Shown here in pieces: positions 4,488 to 5,599 of a DNA stretch of 5,599 nt. A model generated the notes under the pieces. That model searched no databases and was not told the DNA's origin. It worked only from the letters and a program-made list of their open reading frames with translations. Source of the DNA: Alphaproteobacteria bacterium (lineage in GTDB: Bacteria; Pseudomonadota; Alphaproteobacteria; JAJTHO01). Both the position numbers and the translations under genes were made by a program. The stretch lies in the NCBI GenBank assembly GCA_021297975.1, contig JAJTHO010000049.1, positions 1 through 5,599 of the forward strand, written 5' to 3'. Within the stretch, counting starts at the first letter, position 1. Every line of letters starts with the position of its first letter.

Positions 4488-5599
4488 GTGCGCGCCTTGA
4501 TACAAAAAACAGTGCGTAGCATAAACTTTTTTTGGCTGGTTGCGGCAATTCTTTTCGCCGCTTTTTCGGCGTTACCGGCAACGGCGCAGCAAAGTGACCA
4601 AGGCGTCTGGATACGCGACAACCAGAGCAAATGCGAGGTTTGGGCACCATCTTGGGCAACGCGCAGCTCTATAAACGGTAGTTGCGTGAATGGCCGGGTT
4701 GAGGGGCTGGCATCTATATCGCTCTACCTCGAAAATACCATTACCGACCTCTATGACGGCTATTTTTTAGGCGGGTATTACATCGCGCCGCAAAAAATTG
4801 ACGGCCAGGTAAGCGACGCGCCGATTGGCAAACTGTTTGAAATCCTGATGGGGATTGACCGGCTGAAAGTGTATTCCAAGCTGACCCCGCGCACGAAACG
4901 CAGCAGTGCTTGCGGCGATACGCTCTATGCGGCGATTAATATCCAGCAAATTCCGCTTAACGCGGAAAACTCCCGAAAAATAGGCGATGCGATTTTACAG
5001 CGATACTTGGGGCTGTGCGCCAGCTTTGGCCAGGACGGCAGCTATCCCACTATTTCGGTGCAATTCGTGCCGTTTACCTTCTTCAACAGCACCACCCCGC
5101 CGGTTTATGCGCGGGCGAACGCCAGCTGGCAGGCAACAACCTGGCAGGTGACCGATGTTGAAACCACCGATTTATTGGGCCCGCCGCAACGGCAGAGCTT
5201 TACCGGGGCTGCGCCCGCACCCGCCCCCAATCCTGCGCCTGCTGGGCCGCAAACAGCCGCGCCCGCGCCTGCTGCCGCGCCCGCAGCAAGTGGCCGGGTT
5301 CAGCCTATTGATCTAACCCTGTCCGCCTTTATCAGCAGCAGCACGTCCTTGGGCTATCCCACCTGCCAAGCCAATCTTCGGATTGCTAACCGTGGGCGTT
5401 CTGAATTAAGCGGTATCGCCATCAGCGGCAATGTGTACACCGCCCAGCGGCAGCTTATCTCGAATTTCCGCGCCGCGCGGGATAACGCCCTACCCGTTAA
5501 CGCGCAAATAACCATCCGCAGCAACCTGCCCGCTGCCGCGTGCACCTATGTCGGGATTATCCAAGTGGCGCAGATTAGCTGCTCTATTGGCGCGCAGAC
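4488..5599 (+). CDS. exported Cys-containing protein with MORN-like segment and Pro/Ala linker (3' end outside the window)
   Basis: An unbroken frame of 370 codons running off the window; I do not recognise the family. The N-terminus is a clear Sec signal peptide: positive residues (R2, K7, R10), hydrophobic core FFWLVAAILFAAFSAL (14-29) and an ATA cleavage motif (31-33) before QQ. The mature part begins with a short MORN-like stretch, NGSCVNGRVEG (63-73), and a possible weak repeat YDGYFLGG (89-96). Cysteines fall at 49, 66, 142, 177, 293, 352 and 365, consistent with periplasmic disulfides. A Pro/Ala-rich linker (about 241-267) separates two domains; the second looks rich in beta strands. 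There is no in-frame ATG at the 5' end: GTG 4488 is chosen, with TTG 4497 and GTG 4512 as alternatives that all keep the signal peptide, and none has a convincing ribosome site. It follows dps by 134 bp on the same strand. Confidence 0.75.
   Translation, partial: MRALIQKTVRSINFFWLVAAILFAAFSALPATAQQSDQGVWIRDNQSKCEVWAPSWATRSSINGSCVNGRVEGLASISLYLENTITDLYDGYFLGGYYIAPQKIDGQVSDAPIGKLFEILMGIDRLKVYSKLTPRTKRSSACGDTLYAAINIQQIPLNAENSRKIGDAILQRYLGLCASFGQDGSYPTISVQFVPFTFFNSTTPPVYARANASWQATTWQVTDVETTDLLGPPQRQSFTGAAPAPAPNPAPAGPQTAAPAPAAAPAASGRVQPIDLTLSAFISSSTSLGYPTCQANLRIANRGRSELSGIAISGNVYTAQRQLISNFRAARDNALPVNAQITIRSNLPAAACTYVGIIQVAQISCSIGAQ

Noticed and set aside
4367..4659. Minus-strand open frames of 87 and 64 codons
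   Set aside because: They oppose the signal peptide region of the exported-protein gene, whose own frame is open for 370 codons and has clear protein features.

Overview
The window looks like an alphaproteobacterial chromosome segment. This rests on the terminase and portal sequences, which resemble those of the alphaproteobacterial gene transfer agent (GTA)/HK97-like packaging module, on moderately GC-rich coding sequence, and on intergenic palindromic repeats of a kind common in that class. I cannot place it below class level from the sequence alone.

Left part (about 1-2930, all on the minus strand, so transcription runs toward position 1). A small gene in the position and size range of a small terminase subunit is followed by an overlapping large terminase (TerL) with intact ATPase and nuclease motifs, then an HK97-type portal gene. 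A complete tRNA-Phe (GAA) begins 41 bp after the portal stop. The prohead protease and major capsid genes that normally follow a GTA-type portal are absent; the tRNA stands in their place. The packaging motor and portal are therefore present as a fragment of a head module: either the GTA genes of this genome are dispersed, or this is a prophage/GTA remnant.

Middle part (about 2881-3888). Two intergenic regions each carry one copy of a dispersed palindromic element (2940-3056 and 3672-3776). Both can fold into a long stem with two lateral hairpins, and the hairpin sequences differ between copies while the pairing is kept. Between them lies an orphan HigA-like antitoxin (3328-3633, minus strand), with a cluster of three hairpins on its 3' side; the last one has terminator character.

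Right part (3889-5599, plus strand). A Dps-type ferritin (3889-4353) is followed by an exported protein with a signal peptide, many cysteines and a Pro/Ala-rich linker. This last gene lacks an ATG start and runs off the end of the window.

The packaging genes form one likely transcription unit. The antitoxin, dps and exported-protein genes look like separate units. The points most worth a second look are the cloverleaf repeat pair, the truncated packaging module ending at a tRNA, the ribosome-site hairpin ahead of the small terminase-like gene and its long overlap with terL, and the orphan antitoxin.
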